Shown piece after piece: positions 8,580-16,278 of a stretch of DNA of 64,000 bases. Made by a program: the position numbers and the translations under genes. The stretch is taken from positions 1-64,000 of the forward strand of contig CACHNP010000006.1 of assembly GCA_902581285.1 (NCBI GenBank), in the 5' to 3' direction. The notes beneath the pieces are model-generated. The model did no database searches and had not been told where the DNA came from. It saw only the letters and a list, made by a program, of their open reading frames with translations. This DNA is from an uncultured Gammaproteobacteria bacterium. Lineage in GTDB: Bacteria > Pseudomonadota > Gammaproteobacteria > Coxiellales > Coxiellaceae. How positions within the stretch are numbered: the stretch's first letter is position 1; each line of letters begins with the position of its first letter.

Positions 8580-9179
8580 ATGTTTGTCGTTGCACTAACT
8601 GGGGGTATCGCATCAGGAAAATCCACCGCAGCAAACTACTTTCAGGAACTGGATATTGACGTTATTAGCGCTGATCAAATCAGTCGTGATTTAACTGCAC
8701 CCGGCTCCGAGTGTGAAGAAACCATCATTCAACATTTTGGCGCTGAACACGTGGTAACCGACGGCCATTTAGACCGGCGCAAATGTCGATTGGTGATTTT
8801 TAGCGAACCCGAAAAAAAAACCTGGCTGGAAAATCTATTACACCCTAAAATACGTCGCATCATTCAGATCAAACTAACCCAAGTAAGATCAGCTTACGCT
8901 GTCGTTGAAATACCACTGTTAGTAGAAAGCAACTCATATGAGTATATCGACCGTGTATGCGTTATTGATACTGACCACAAAACACAGCTCACAAGGGCAA
9001 CAGCCAGGGACCACAGCAATATTGAAAGCATCAAACAAATCATTGCTCAACAAGCATTGAAAAAAGACAGACTTGCCATTGCTGACGACATTATTATCAA
9101 TAACGGCAATCTCGACACACTAAAGAAACGGGTACAAGAGCTTAACCACTTATACTTGCAACTCAGTGTTACCGCGTAA
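8580..9179 (+). CDS. coaE: Dephospho-CoA kinase
   Basis: Catalyses the last step of coenzyme A synthesis, ATP-dependent phosphorylation of the 3'-hydroxyl of dephospho-CoA. The 199-residue length is normal. The P-loop GGIASGKST is at residues 8-16, followed by the D-x-I-S-A-D-Q substrate region, the HPKIR motif and the VVEIPLLVES lid segment. The ribosome-binding site is gggaggt. In many gammaproteobacteria coaE precedes zapD; here a patatin gene on the other strand separates them. Confidence 0.95.
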   Translation: MFVVALTGGIASGKSTAANYFQELDIDVISADQISRDLTAPGSECEETIIQHFGAEHVVTDGHLDRRKCRLVIFSEPEKKTWLENLLHPKIRRIIQIKLTQVRSAYAVVEIPLLVESNSYEYIDRVCVIDTDHKTQLTRATARDHSNIESIKQIIAQQALKKDRLAIADDIIINNGNLDTLKKRVQELNHLYLQLSVTA

Positions 9180-9202
9180 TTAAGCACTCGCCCGCAGTGT
9201 GA

Positions 9203-10249
9203 TTAGTTTTGTTTACTACTTTTATTACTGTCCTTATTTCGATCGTCTACAATTTTACAAGACTGCTTAGTAAAATTAAACTCCTGACAAAGATCGGGTT
9301 CGCCTTTCGGACGCGTTAACAGATCAACTTTCGCATCTTCTAATGACTCTTTGATTTTACCCATCAAACAACACGCTGCTTTTTCACCCATGTCAAATTG
9401 CAACTGTTTTTCTCGCAAGGAGAACATGGATGCGTGCCCCAGCTCAGGATGGATCACCACATCGGCCTTCTGCTCCTGCAATTGACTCAAACGTCGCATC
9501 ATCAATGAAATACTTCGGTTAAGGATATCCGTACGCCAGTAAGGTAACTCAAAATCGAAATCAGTTCCGATATCAACCGCAATAACCACTTTAGGTTTGT
9601 ACTTCAATAACGGGTCAACCGGCACGTTCATTAAAACACCACCGTCGTTAAGATAGCGCCCATAAACCATTTGAGGCTGAATCAACCCCTGCACAGCCGC
9701 AGAGGATGCAACCGCAGGAGCCACCAAACCTTTATCAATTTCAAATACTTCGCCATTTTTCATGTCTGTTGTCACCACAATCAGCGGGACTTTCATATCA
9801 CTGAACTTAACCCCTTTACCCAAAGCTAAATTAATAAAATTAATCATGTGGTAACCTGACATGTTCAACACATCGCGATCCATTAAATCAAAAAATTTCG
9901 CATCCATCAGTCGCTTTTCCGCCCAAGCAGCATCCCCTTTGTAGGCATATAGCGCACCCGCAATTGAACCGGCGCTGGTCCCGGCGATTAAGTCTATTGG
10001 AACACCTTGGTTTTGTAACACGCGTAACACACCCACAGTAGCATAGCCTCTCGCGCCACCGCCACCTAGAGCAAGAGCCACACCAACCTGCTTACTATTA
10101 TCAGATGACGGCTTTAGCTGCTCCAACTTAGGATTGGCTGAAACGCTATCGTACGATACATTGGCAACAGAGGTCTTATGAACACCGGCACAACCGGTTG
10201 GCATCGTCGCAAACAACAGTACACATAAAATACAACGGGAAATTCGCAT
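9203..10249 (-). CDS. Patatin-like phospholipase (RssA/YlbK type), probable exported protein
   Basis: The N terminus is a signal peptide with a possible but poor lipobox (MPTGC), so it may be a lipoprotein. The patatin domain begins with the oxyanion motif GGGGARGY, then the serine nucleophile elbow GTSAG, and the catalytic Asp in NDGGV (the DG dyad). Family members hydrolyse acyl chains from phospholipids; in intracellular bacteria some are secreted virulence factors, but this sequence gives no evidence of secretion beyond the signal peptide. It is convergent with coaE and has a GAGGT ribosome-binding site. Confidence 0.88.
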   Translation of the reverse strand: MRISRCILCVLLFATMPTGCAGVHKTSVANVSYDSVSANPKLEQLKPSSDNSKQVGVALALGGGGARGYATVGVLRVLQNQGVPIDLIAGTSAGSIAGALYAYKGDAAWAEKRLMDAKFFDLMDRDVLNMSGYHMINFINLALGKGVKFSDMKVPLIVVTTDMKNGEVFEIDKGLVAPAVASSAAVQGLIQPQMVYGRYLNDGGVLMNVPVDPLLKYKPKVVIAVDIGTDFDFELPYWRTDILNRSISLMMRRLSQLQEQKADVVIHPELGHASMFSLREKQLQFDMGEKAACCLMGKIKESLEDAKVDLLTRPKGEPDLCQEFNFTKQSCKIVDDRNKDSNKSSKQN

Positions 10250-10417
10250 AGTCTTACCTCATAAAATCGATGAACAATTCAAATAGTACCACCTCAACAT
10301 CTGTCACGAAAGGCACCACGAAAAAAATCCCACCATAAGTTTAAAATTATACACTTTATTAATCTGCTAAAATTATCTATTTAGATCATAAAAAAAACAT
10401 GTTATTCTAAAGTAGTG

Positions 10418-10447
10418 GCTAAAGTTAAGTAAAAATAAGACTTTAGC
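10418..10447. promoter_or_regulatory. Inverted repeat upstream of zapD
   Basis: GCTAAAGT and ACTTTAGC form an eight-base inverted repeat separated by 14 A-rich bases, in the divergent spacer between the patatin gene and zapD. It could be an operator or a leader hairpin. No protein can be assigned. Confidence 0.25.
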
Positions 10448-10534
10448 TATTATTGATTTGATCAAAAAAACGTAAGCGAGCAACCCATGATCGGCCGAGT
10501 AAAACAACGCACCGCATCGACACAGGAGGTGACC

Positions 10535-11323
10535 ATGAGCACACACCACTCGTCAAAAATAGAACAAATCAACCGATTTGAACACCCCATGAGTGAAAGC
10601 ATGCGGCTTAGCCTACGCATCGAAGCATTGTATGATCAGGTTTTCTTTGCCATGGAACAGAAACGAACTCAGTCTGCCTTGATTCACTTTTTAAAACTCA
10701 TCGACGTACTGGACCGCCCGGACCTAAAAGGAAAACTAAGCCACACGCTCAACCAATATGCCGGCTCACTTAATCAGCTTAAAAAATACGAACAAGTGGA
10801 TACCACGCGGCTGCAGCATGTTTTAGACCGCATTAACACCCTCAACACAATGCTACACCAAGAATGCGATAAACCCACAGACAAATTCAAAAAAATGACT
10901 TTCCTGAATCAGCTGCGTTTACAATTAACCAGCCCAGGGGGCATCTCATCGCATGCAAACTACATGCTTAAAGCCTGGAATAGCCAACCACATCAACAAC
11001 AAATCGCCGACCTCCACGCATGGCTAGATAAACTCAGCACCATTCACAGCTGCAATCAACTTATTCTTAACATCACGCGTGACAGCAGCCAGAGCCAACA
11101 ATGCGTCGCACAACAAGGGCAGTACCACACGGAATTACGCTCCAACCAACCTCTGGGGCTTATTCAAATCAGCGTACCAGCTGATTGCCTGCTATACCCT
11201 GAAATCAGTGCTAGCAAGCACCATATCAGTGTTCGATTTTTGAATCCAAATTTTCATGAAACTGAGCAAGCTCAACTCACTGAAACAGACGTGGCATTCA
11301 CCCTCACTATGTGTCAACTCTGA
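10535..11323 (+). CDS. zapD: Cell division protein ZapD (YacF family)
   Basis: ZapD bundles FtsZ filaments at the division ring by binding the FtsZ C-terminal tail. The sequence has the family opening FEHPMSESMRLSLRIEALYDQ, a helical body, and a C-terminal beta domain ending in FTLTMCQL. The start at 10535 is chosen over the upstream in-frame ATG at 10487 because it has an ideal aggaggtgacc ribosome-binding site and matches family length (262 aa). No yacG gene follows, unlike many relatives. Confidence 0.9.
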   Translation: MSTHHSSKIEQINRFEHPMSESMRLSLRIEALYDQVFFAMEQKRTQSALIHFLKLIDVLDRPDLKGKLSHTLNQYAGSLNQLKKYEQVDTTRLQHVLDRINTLNTMLHQECDKPTDKFKKMTFLNQLRLQLTSPGGISSHANYMLKAWNSQPHQQQIADLHAWLDKLSTIHSCNQLILNITRDSSQSQQCVAQQGQYHTELRSNQPLGLIQISVPADCLLYPEISASKHHISVRFLNPNFHETEQAQLTETDVAFTLTMCQL

Positions 11324-11350
11324 ACCCTGATTATCAAAAAGGCGTGTCAA

Positions 11351-11911
11351 TTAGATAACGTAATCCAGTTTGTATGGTAACTCGACGTGGTTCTCGAGAT
11401 CAAACTGCGACCGTTCAATATTATCTAAATTTTTCTCGTATACATGCAAAGAAACAGCGACACCATCATTTTCAGTGACATTAGCAACGCTGTGTATCAC
11501 ATCGTCTTTCATACAAACAATATCCCCAGATGAATAATCTCTCGTGCCAATCTCTTTTAACATCACTTTTTCACCCTGTTTCTCTCGCTTGTAAAAAACA
11601 TGTTTCTCTATCCCATGCGCGACCCCCGCAATCGCCCAAGCATTGTGATTATGAGGGATAGGGGAAAAATCGCACCCCCAACTGATAGCCACGATCATCA
11701 AGCCATGATTCTCACCTTGATGCAATTTGAAAATCTTTTCCTCATCTGACTTGCACTGAAAAAAATCGTCATGAAGCCAATCAGTCCGCTGCAACCACGA
11801 CTTCATAATCGGCTTGATATAGTCAAATGCTTCCTGTGCATACAACGACGTATAATCTGGTCTTATTATTTCATCAACAAAAGGCTGTAACAACCGCTTC
11901 ACAGTAGACAT
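11351..11911 (-). CDS. Cysteine dioxygenase-type thiol dioxygenase (cupin)
   Basis: Family members oxidise cysteine (or 3-mercaptopropionate) with O2 to the sulfinic acid using a mononuclear iron held by three histidines. The motif PHNHNAWAIAGVAHG supplies the first two histidines and DDVIHSVAN the third. Length 186 aa is usual. The ATG at 11911 is preferred to that at 11917 because AGGA lies six bases upstream. It sits 130 bp downstream of, and on the same strand as, the sqdB operon; cysteine sulfinate breakdown releases sulfite, the sulfur donor of SqdB, so a functional link is plausible but inferred. Substrate (cysteine or 3-mercaptopropionate) cannot be fixed from sequence. Confidence 0.82.
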   Translation of the reverse strand: MSTVKRLLQPFVDEIIRPDYTSLYAQEAFDYIKPIMKSWLQRTDWLHDDFFQCKSDEEKIFKLHQGENHGLMIVAISWGCDFSPIPHNHNAWAIAGVAHGIEKHVFYKREKQGEKVMLKEIGTRDYSSGDIVCMKDDVIHSVANVTENDGVAVSLHVYEKNLDNIERSQFDLENHVELPYKLDYVI

Positions 11912-12041
11912 AATCATTCCTTATTATCTCACCACTACTCACTATCATATGTAATGCAAGATCAGTGCGCAAACAAAAAACCATGAGCATGGGAACACAA
12001 CTCGAAAACACACTCTTGCTCACATTGTCAGTTTTTCAAAA

Positions 12042-12950
12042 TTAAATTTTTATTAAATTTATCGCTGTAACCAATTCATTTATACTTTTCTCTAATAATC
12101 GCATGCCGCCAAAAGTGAAATTAATTTTCTCACAAGCCTGACAAGCCATCACCCCACTGGAGATTGACCGACCCACGTCAGGCAATGGCCCCGACACACC
12201 TGTCATTTGCTGAACTAACGTGACAATATCGACATCCGACACCACCAGATCACTGCAATTATAAACTTCACCAGCGATGGAATGCTTATTCAACAAAACC
12301 CAAATCAATCGTGCCAAATCCTCACCATGAACCTCCGTTGCCACACGACAACGTGACCATGGCTCTTGTCGCAGCGTTGCTTTAACGCAATCATACCACT
12401 TACTTCTGTCGAGTGGCGACACCACACCGTAAATCCCCGTGGATCGAATAGCGGCAACATCCCACCCCTCGCCCAAGCCATAACTGTGGACAAACGCCTC
12501 AATAGCCATTTTTAACGCACCATAATGCGTATCAGGACGTAATCCATCCGTCTCCACTAATGTGTCAAATTGACGCCAATCGCCGTACACGGCACGTGAA
12601 GAAAGAATAATACAACGCTTCACGCCCATGGCTCTTGCCGTCATCATAAGCCGTAAGGTACCCTGTAAATTAACGTCTAACCAACGCCCTAAGTCTTCTC
12701 CCTCACCTCCCCGATAGCAGCCAGCAACGTGCTCAAAGCCACAGTGAATGAGTGCATCAACCCCCTTCAACAATGTTTTCATCACCGGTTCAGATGAAAA
12801 GTCACCAGTAACCCACTCTGTCACACCAGGTAGCTTAGAAACGTCACTGCTTTCTCTTTTTAACGCTCGAATAAAAACACCATGCCGCTTCAACTCTCGT
12901 ATGACAAAAAAACCAACAATCCCGGTAGCGCCAGTTAATGCCACTTTCAT
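12042..12950 (-). CDS. NAD-dependent epimerase/dehydratase-type SDR, fourth gene of the sqd operon
   Basis: An extended short-chain dehydrogenase: Rossmann motif GATGIVG at the N terminus, SSRAVYGD, and the catalytic pair in YGALK (YxxxK). 302 aa from the chosen ATG at 12950, which has a GGGAG ribosome-binding site; the longer frame to 12983 overlaps the upstream gene. It lies five bases after the HAD gene. In Rhodobacter the sqd operon includes SqdC, proposed to act as a reductase late in sulfolipid synthesis; by position and fold this gene could play that part, but its sequence alone does not tell epimerase from reductase. Confidence 0.85.
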   Translation of the reverse strand: MKVALTGATGIVGFFVIRELKRHGVFIRALKRESSDVSKLPGVTEWVTGDFSSEPVMKTLLKGVDALIHCGFEHVAGCYRGGEGEDLGRWLDVNLQGTLRLMMTARAMGVKRCIILSSRAVYGDWRQFDTLVETDGLRPDTHYGALKMAIEAFVHSYGLGEGWDVAAIRSTGIYGVVSPLDRSKWYDCVKATLRQEPWSRCRVATEVHGEDLARLIWVLLNKHSIAGEVYNCSDLVVSDVDIVTLVQQMTGVSGPLPDVGRSISSGVMACQACEKINFTFGGMRLLEKSINELVTAINLIKI

Positions 12951-12955
12951 ACACT

Positions 12956-13642
12956 TCACTCCCGCGGTAAAATCGAAAAACAACGGGTGTCCAGATCTTT
13001 CAAAGTTAATATCACTTGATCAACACCCAACCCTAAAAAATCCTGCTTGTCATACCCAGAAGCCACGGCCACGCGATAGCCCACCCCTTGCTCCTTTGCT
13101 GAAATTAACCCTTGTTTTGAATCCTCAAAAACAATGCACTGGTGTGTTGCAACACCACAATGAAGGGCTGCCGATTGCCAATTTTTTTTGTATACCCCAT
13201 CGCCCTGCGGCAACAAATCTTCACCCGCATAAATCGCCTGCCAATTATCAAGTAGTGACAACCACTCTAATGTTTTCATCAAGCGTTGCCGCCTCGCACG
13301 AGACACCACTGCACACGGTATGTTTTCACATTTTGCAAACTCAAGTAACGACTGAACCCCTGGTGCCACACTTAAATTACCGGGCGCATGCTCACAAAAT
13401 AAGTGGTACTTTTTTTGTAACAACGCTTGCTTCAAAGATTCTGTGATTACCGGTTTCGATTGGTTTGAATGAGCAAAAGCAACATCAACTATTTGCTCCA
13501 AATCCAAACCCAAAATCACCGAGACCTGATCGGGCAAAGAGACACCACACAATTCTTTTAGTGCCAAATCCCAGCACAAAAAATTAAGCGGTTCGGTATC
13601 CGCTAAGACACCATCGCAATCAAACAGCATCGCTTTAATCAC
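12956..13642 (-). CDS. HAD-superfamily hydrolase (beta-phosphoglucomutase-like phosphatase), sqd operon
   Basis: Motif I DCDGVLADTE at residues 8-17, motif II serine in VVSRA, motif III lysine near GVYKKNW, and motif IV FEDSKQG are all present, with a helical cap after motif I. This is the sugar-phosphate phosphatase / beta-phosphoglucomutase branch; the exact substrate is unknown. The GTG start at 13642 overlaps the end of the glycosyltransferase gene by eight bases, so translation is coupled. It may dephosphorylate an intermediate in the pathway encoded by the operon. Confidence 0.85.
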   Translation of the reverse strand: MIKAMLFDCDGVLADTEPLNFLCWDLALKELCGVSLPDQVSVILGLDLEQIVDVAFAHSNQSKPVITESLKQALLQKKYHLFCEHAPGNLSVAPGVQSLLEFAKCENIPCAVVSRARRQRLMKTLEWLSLLDNWQAIYAGEDLLPQGDGVYKKNWQSAALHCGVATHQCIVFEDSKQGLISAKEQGVGYRVAVASGYDKQDFLGLGVDQVILTLKDLDTRCFSILPRE

Positions 13643-14447
13643 AATGAACCTGTTTTACAGATGGGCTAATTGATTCAGGCAAAGGGCGACCTTCGTAAAC
13701 ACGCCACCATAAATCGATTAACGGGGCTAATAATTCACGACGCGGGTGCTCTTCTTGCCATGGCTTTTCATACTGGTAATGCAGTACTTTAATGTCTGAC
13801 CACACCCACAACTCAGGAAGATTAAAAAACACATACTGTAACGTGTTATATAAATAAGGCAGACCATGCCATTGGGGCCAGAAACTTTGTAAAAAAGTTT
13901 GATCCGTACGCGGCCAATAAGCATCCGGCAGGTCCAATGCGGCGCACATTCGATCAAACGTGTTCTTATTTGGCTTAGCAGTAAAAACACCCGAATTCAT
14001 GCGCTGGAAATCGCTCAACGTTTGATACACATTGGGCGCTGCTGCGCCCTCTGGGTACGAAAATAAAATATCGATATTTTGTAACACAATGGTATCAGAG
14101 TCCAAAAAAACCACGTTATTGAATTGCTCCAATTCCCATAATCTCAGCTTTAAAAAGTTATCCAGCGGGTTATGAAATAAGGGCTTGGTTCCTTTTGTGA
14201 ACGGGTTATTCTTATGCTGTTGTTCACGACTATGGCGAAAACAAAAATCCGCAGACAAAGTTAATGGCGCCACTAATTGCAACAAACAACCTTCGCTTTC
14301 CAAATCGGATAGATTCAAACTACTGTCTCGATACATCACCACCAACGGCGCCTGCGAGTTTACATTGCGCAACGACTTTGCTAGCGCTAAAGCACCTGGT
14401 ATATAGCTATCGCCGCATACTAGCGTAACATAGGCATTTTTATTCAT
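13635..14447 (-). CDS. GT8-family (glycogenin-like) glycosyltransferase, SqdD-like by context
   Basis: The sequence VTLVCGDSYIPGALALAKSL at the N terminus and the metal-binding DxD motif in VVFLDSDTIVL are typical of family 8 retaining glycosyltransferases. A conserved NSGVF and a C-terminal histidine segment VLHYQYEKPW follow, as in glycogenin and plant relatives. The start at 14447 lies three bases after the sqdB stop. In Rhodobacter and rhizobia the gene beside sqdB (sqdD) encodes a GT8-like transferase that moves sulfoquinovose to an acceptor, which fits here. Acceptor unknown. Confidence 0.87.
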   Translation of the reverse strand: MNKNAYVTLVCGDSYIPGALALAKSLRNVNSQAPLVVMYRDSSLNLSDLESEGCLLQLVAPLTLSADFCFRHSREQQHKNNPFTKGTKPLFHNPLDNFLKLRLWELEQFNNVVFLDSDTIVLQNIDILFSYPEGAAAPNVYQTLSDFQRMNSGVFTAKPNKNTFDRMCAALDLPDAYWPRTDQTFLQSFWPQWHGLPYLYNTLQYVFFNLPELWVWSDIKVLHYQYEKPWQEEHPRRELLAPLIDLWWRVYEGRPLPESISPSVKQVHCD

Positions 14448-14449
14448 GA

Positions 14450-15643
14450 CTAAGTGGCCACTGCGTGTTTTTCTTCTACCTCCTTGTTCCACAGGGAGAC
14501 ACAAGGAATGACAGAAAAATCAATACGGTCTTTGTATTCTGCGGTCACTGATAAAATCTTTTCTAATCGCTCTCGATTTAAATTAATCGGAGTTAAACCC
14601 AGTGAAATTAACATTTCATTTCGCGCTTTCAAATTATTTTCAGGCGCCTCGTGCCGAGGGTTTTTAACACATTGGTACTCCACGCCAGTAATATCCGCAA
14701 TCATTTCAGCCAAATCACGCACACGATGCGTTTCAGTTTGCTGATTTAAAATCAACACACGATCCCCTCGTTTTGGCGGGTTATCAATTGCAATTTTAAT
14801 ACACTCAGTCATATTTTTAATATGAATAAACGCTCTGGTTTGTCCCCCTGTGCCATGAACTGTCAACGGGTAATTAGCCGATGCTTGAATCAAAAAGCGA
14901 TTTAATACGGTACCGTAGTCCCCATCGTAATCCAGACGATTCATCAAACGAGGATCCAAGTCGGTTTCAGGGGTTGCCACTCCCCAAACGATTCCTTGGT
15001 GTAAGTCGGTAATACGTAACCCGTCATTTTTAGCGTAATACTTAAACATCTCTTGATCGAGACACTTGGTCATGTGATAAACACTACCTGGGTTAGTTGG
15101 GTATAAAACTTGGGTGCTAGTTTCCCTTCCGGACTTTTCAATTAACTTAACGTCCTGGTAGCCTTCGGGGATTTCCATATCTGACACACCATAGCCATAC
15201 ACACCCATGGTACCCAAGTGGACAACATGAATATCCAAACCGGTCTGAGTGATCGCGCACAACAGGTTATGTGTAACGTTGACATTATTATTGACTGTGT
15301 AACGTTTGGTGTCCGGTGATTTCATGGAGTAAGGTGCTGACCGTTGCTCTGCAAAGTGGACAATAACGTCAGGTTTCTCCGCCACCAACAACTGACAGAA
15401 TCGCTCATACTCTGTCACTAAATCAATTTGCTCAAACTCTAGGGCTTTACCAGACACCTCTAACCACGCGGCCAAACGTTCTTCTATAGAGCTGATCGGA
15501 GTTAATGAATTGTAACCGTGCCGATTATCGATTGCTCGACGACTCAGGTTATCCAAGATAGTCACTTGGTGTCCTTCACTGGACAATTTTAATGCTGCAG
15601 GCCAACCACAAAATCCATCGCCACCCAAAACAAAAACCTTCAT
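14450..15643 (-). CDS. sqdB: UDP-sulfoquinovose synthase (SqdB/SQD1 family)
   Basis: Makes UDP-sulfoquinovose from UDP-glucose and sulfite, the committed step to the sulfolipid SQDG. The 397-residue protein follows SQD1 closely: VLGGDGFCGWPAALKLS at the N terminus, SLTPI, HFAEQRSAPYSM, the LGTMGVYG segment with the catalytic Thr, YHMTK carrying the catalytic Tyr and Lys, and DLHQGIVWG. Ordinary UDP-glucose epimerases lack the EQRSAPYSM segment. It has the strong ribosome-binding site GGAGGGG and heads a tight four-gene operon (sqdB, GT8, HAD, SDR). SQDG is typical of phototrophs and some alphaproteobacteria, so its presence in a host-associated gammaproteobacterium is unusual and may reflect transfer. 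Confidence 0.9.
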   Translation of the reverse strand: MKVFVLGGDGFCGWPAALKLSSEGHQVTILDNLSRRAIDNRHGYNSLTPISSIEERLAAWLEVSGKALEFEQIDLVTEYERFCQLLVAEKPDVIVHFAEQRSAPYSMKSPDTKRYTVNNNVNVTHNLLCAITQTGLDIHVVHLGTMGVYGYGVSDMEIPEGYQDVKLIEKSGRETSTQVLYPTNPGSVYHMTKCLDQEMFKYYAKNDGLRITDLHQGIVWGVATPETDLDPRLMNRLDYDGDYGTVLNRFLIQASANYPLTVHGTGGQTRAFIHIKNMTECIKIAIDNPPKRGDRVLILNQQTETHRVRDLAEMIADITGVEYQCVKNPRHEAPENNLKARNEMLISLGLTPINLNRERLEKILSVTAEYKDRIDFSVIPCVSLWNKEVEEKHAVAT

Positions 15644-15846
15644 AACCCCTCCGCTTGATTATTGTACAAAGAATTATATTGTATAGCATCAAACAAAAGA
15701 ACACCAGGTACGGCATCACATAACTACCGAATAAGCTTCACGAACACGAGCACCAAAAACCCAGCGTGATCATCATGAAAACCAACCGATAAGATCGTAA
15801 TCACACCGCTAGAAAAATGACACATTGTGTTAGCAGTAAGCGACGG
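15644..15846. other. Spacer between mutT 3' end and sqdB
   Basis: About 200 bases without a gene. It must hold the sqdB promoter on the minus strand; several AT-rich -10-like hexamers occur near 15660-15690 but none has a convincing -35 partner. No terminator for mutT is evident. Confidence 0.3.
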
Positions 15847-16254
15847 TCAGACATCAGCAACCCTGTTAAACCACACAGACAGCGCAGACAACACGGCATG
15901 ATTCGCCGCTGGAAATTGCCACTTACCCAATTCGCAACGTGCAACCCACCGCAAAGGCTGACCTTCACGTGCAATTGGCTCAGATTGAAAGTTTGTCACC
16001 ATAAACGCATGCAATAAAACAGCGTAGTCGCGATAGTCATGCCACACGGATATTAACGGCTGTGACTGTAATACAGCAATGCCAATTTCCTCTTTGCATT
16101 CGCGCCGCAAAGCGTGTTCAGGCGTTTCATTGGTATCGACTTTCCCCCCCGGAAACTCCCAACACAATGGCTGCTTTACTGTTGCTGAACGCTGCGATAT
16201 CAACACGCGGTCATGACGACACACAACCCCGATAGCAACGTCCACTGTTTGCAT
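15847..16254 (-). CDS. mutT: 8-oxo-dGTP diphosphatase MutT (Nudix hydrolase)
   Basis: Removes oxidised dGTP from the nucleotide pool, preventing A:T to C:G changes. The complete Nudix box runs from GGKVDTNETPEHALRREC to KEEIG in the first half of a 135-residue protein, and the N terminus VDVAIGVV and the EFPGG sequence match MutT. It lies 24 bases after secA, on the same strand; secA-mutT is a common gammaproteobacterial order. Confidence 0.92.
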   Translation of the reverse strand: MQTVDVAIGVVCRHDRVLISQRSATVKQPLCWEFPGGKVDTNETPEHALRRECKEEIGIAVLQSQPLISVWHDYRDYAVLLHAFMVTNFQSEPIAREGQPLRWVARCELGKWQFPAANHAVLSALSVWFNRVADV

Positions 16255-16278
16255 ACAATCACGCCCCTTTGAATCAGA

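Noticed and set aside
9184-9205. Possible terminator between coaE and the patatin gene
   Set aside because: The stem CACT/AGTG has only four pairs and the following bases are not a T-run.
12748-13446. Long plus-strand open frame across the SDR and HAD genes
   Set aside because: It is antisense to two well-supported enzymes with intact motifs and shows no protein-like pattern.
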